Source: Leptolyngbya sp. SIO4C5
GTDB taxonomy: Bacteria; Cyanobacteriota; Cyanobacteriia; Phormidesmidales; Phormidesmidaceae
Direction of reading: 5' to 3'
Assembly (NCBI GenBank): GCA_010671965.1
Contig: JAAHIC010000042.1
Span: forward strand, 1 to 13,784
Length of the DNA stretch: 13,784 bases
Part shown: positions 12,984 to 13,784 of the stretch, in pieces
How positions within the stretch are numbered: position 1 is the stretch's first letter
Layout of the letters: every line of letters begins with the position of its first letter
Position numbers and translations under genes: made by a program
Notes under the pieces: generated by a model
Seen by the model: only the letters and a program-made list of their open reading frames with translations
Told to the model about the DNA's origin: nothing
Database searches by the model: none

Positions 12984-13608
12984 TGCGAGCCTGCTGCTCA
13001 GAAGCCCAGGCGGGAGTTGGGGGAGCCTGACGAGGAGCAGGAGATTGCGGAACCTGGGGCATGGTCATGGGCATATCGTCTTCAATCTCAGAAGGCGTGC
13101 TTACCTGGACGCAGTTGGGCGTAAACAGGAAGATGCTCTCCCCAATGCGCTCTTGATGACCGTCCATGGCATAGGTGCCACCCGCCACAAAGTCAACGGC
13201 TCGCTGAGCCTGATCGGGATCCATAATTGTCAGGTTGAGCACAACTGACTTACGCTCTCGCAGCGCTTGGATCGCTTGTGGCATTTCTTCAAAGGAGCGA
13301 GGCTCCATGACCACCACTTCGGAAACACCGTTCATTGCTCCAGGCATACCAATCACATTATTCATAGAAACCATTCCAGGCTCAGTAGACATGATGCGCT
13401 CTCGGACGGGGCGACGACGAGCACGAGACTCTTCGGTCGGCATAGCTTGTGGCATGGGCTGAGGAGCCACTTCAGGACTGGGGGCTGGGTTCTCTTCCTG
13501 ATAGAGGCTCTGATACTCGCCTCCGTCCATTTCGTCGTACTCATATTCGTAATCTGCTGGATCGTTTAGTCCAACAAAGTCCCGCAATTTAGAAAACAGA
13601 TTACTCAC
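12976..13608 (-). CDS. sepF: Cell division protein SepF
   Basis: SepF (called Cdv2 or YlmF in cyanobacteria) binds FtsZ and helps tether and align the division ring at the membrane. In the 210-residue protein, the N-terminal amphipathic start [14 protein letters not shown] (1-14) is the expected membrane-binding helix. An acidic, Tyr-rich and then Pro/Met-rich linker (18-96) follows. The SepF core (97-172) includes [50 protein letters not shown] and the [11 protein letters not shown] strand. A Pro-rich tail ends it. The start is GTG at 13608, with GGAG at 13617-13620, 8 bases upstream. In many cyanobacteria sepF sits between pipY (YggS family) and proC; here the upstream gene is outside the window. 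Confidence 0.92.
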   Translation of the reverse strand: MSNLFSKLRDFVGLNDPADYEYEYDEMDGGEYQSLYQEENPAPSPEVAPQPMPQAMPTEESRARRRPVRERIMSTEPGMVSMNNVIGMPGAMNGVSEVVVMEPRSFEEMPQAIQALRERKSVVLNLTIMDPDQAQRAVDFVAGGTYAMDGHQERIGESIFLFTPNCVQVSTPSEIEDDMPMTMPQVPQSPAPRQAPPTPAWASEQQARMA

Positions 13609-13784
13609 GGCTTACACTCCATCATAAATAGATTCAACTTGGCAAACTCATCCTCTGACGCACAGCGGCTATCAAAAGATTTGAGAGACTTTAACGTTCA
13701 ACTGCGGCCATCCTTCCCGTTCCATACTATAGATCCGAAAAAAACAAATAGCGCTTTAAATTGAACAAAATTGTCTCCGAATCA
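13609..13784 (-). promoter_or_regulatory. sepF upstream region with candidate -10 box
   Basis: The 176 bases before sepF hold TATAGT on the minus strand (13731-13726), a fair -10 box, but no good -35 at 17 bases. A 17-codon ORF (13725-13672) begins just inside this box and is probably chance. No gene end or terminator is seen before the window edge. Confidence 0.3.

Noticed and set aside
13672..13725. 17-codon minus-strand ORF before sepF as a leader peptide
   Set aside because: Its start overlaps the candidate -10 box, so it would be upstream of or at the transcript start. There is no ribosome binding site.

Overview
The window is cyanobacterial chromosome. At least 25 copies of the HIP1 octamer GCGATCGC are scattered through it, where chance predicts less than one. 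The genes fit this: a cruE-cruH pair for synechoxanthin, a cyanobacteria-type lipid-A-disaccharide-synthase-related protein, a ferredoxin/metallo-hydrolase fusion, and sepF next to proC. No genus can be fixed from the sequence; a filamentous Leptolyngbya-like lineage is only a guess.

Left end (1-1355): AT-rich and gene-poor. It has a short antitoxin-like gene on the minus strand (54-212) whose end lies in an inverted repeat with the window edge. Upstream of it are operator-like repeats. Next comes a promoter-hairpins-terminator arrangement (about 465-696) that looks like an unannotated small RNA or a gene leader. A small cyanobacterial hypothetical gene (793-1053) follows, closed by a strong hairpin.

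Carotenoid cassette (1356-4440, plus): cruE, a FAD/Rieske beta-carotene desaturase/methyltransferase, and cruH, a Rieske oxygenase, are 10 bp apart. Together they should convert beta-carotene via renierapurpurin to synechoxanthin. CruE carries a twin-arginine motif.

Envelope pair (4443-7408, minus): an LpxB-related protein overlaps by 4 bp the start of an MsbA-type ABC exporter. They may make and move a glycolipid.

Middle (7554-10455): an ECF-like ABC ATPase overlaps rsmG by one base. A TerB-like protein is convergent to rsmG, and a ferredoxin-MBL fusion is divergent from the TerB gene.

Right part (10452-13608, minus): in transcription order sepF (cell division), proC (proline synthesis), a GlsB/YeaQ-type membrane protein, and a GH24 lysozyme with three 68-residue peptidoglycan-binding repeats. 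The first three start with GTG, TTG and GTG. Three convergent gene pairs meet with no intergenic room, and two of them share a CTAG as both stop codons. No tRNA, rRNA, CRISPR array or transposase gene was seen.
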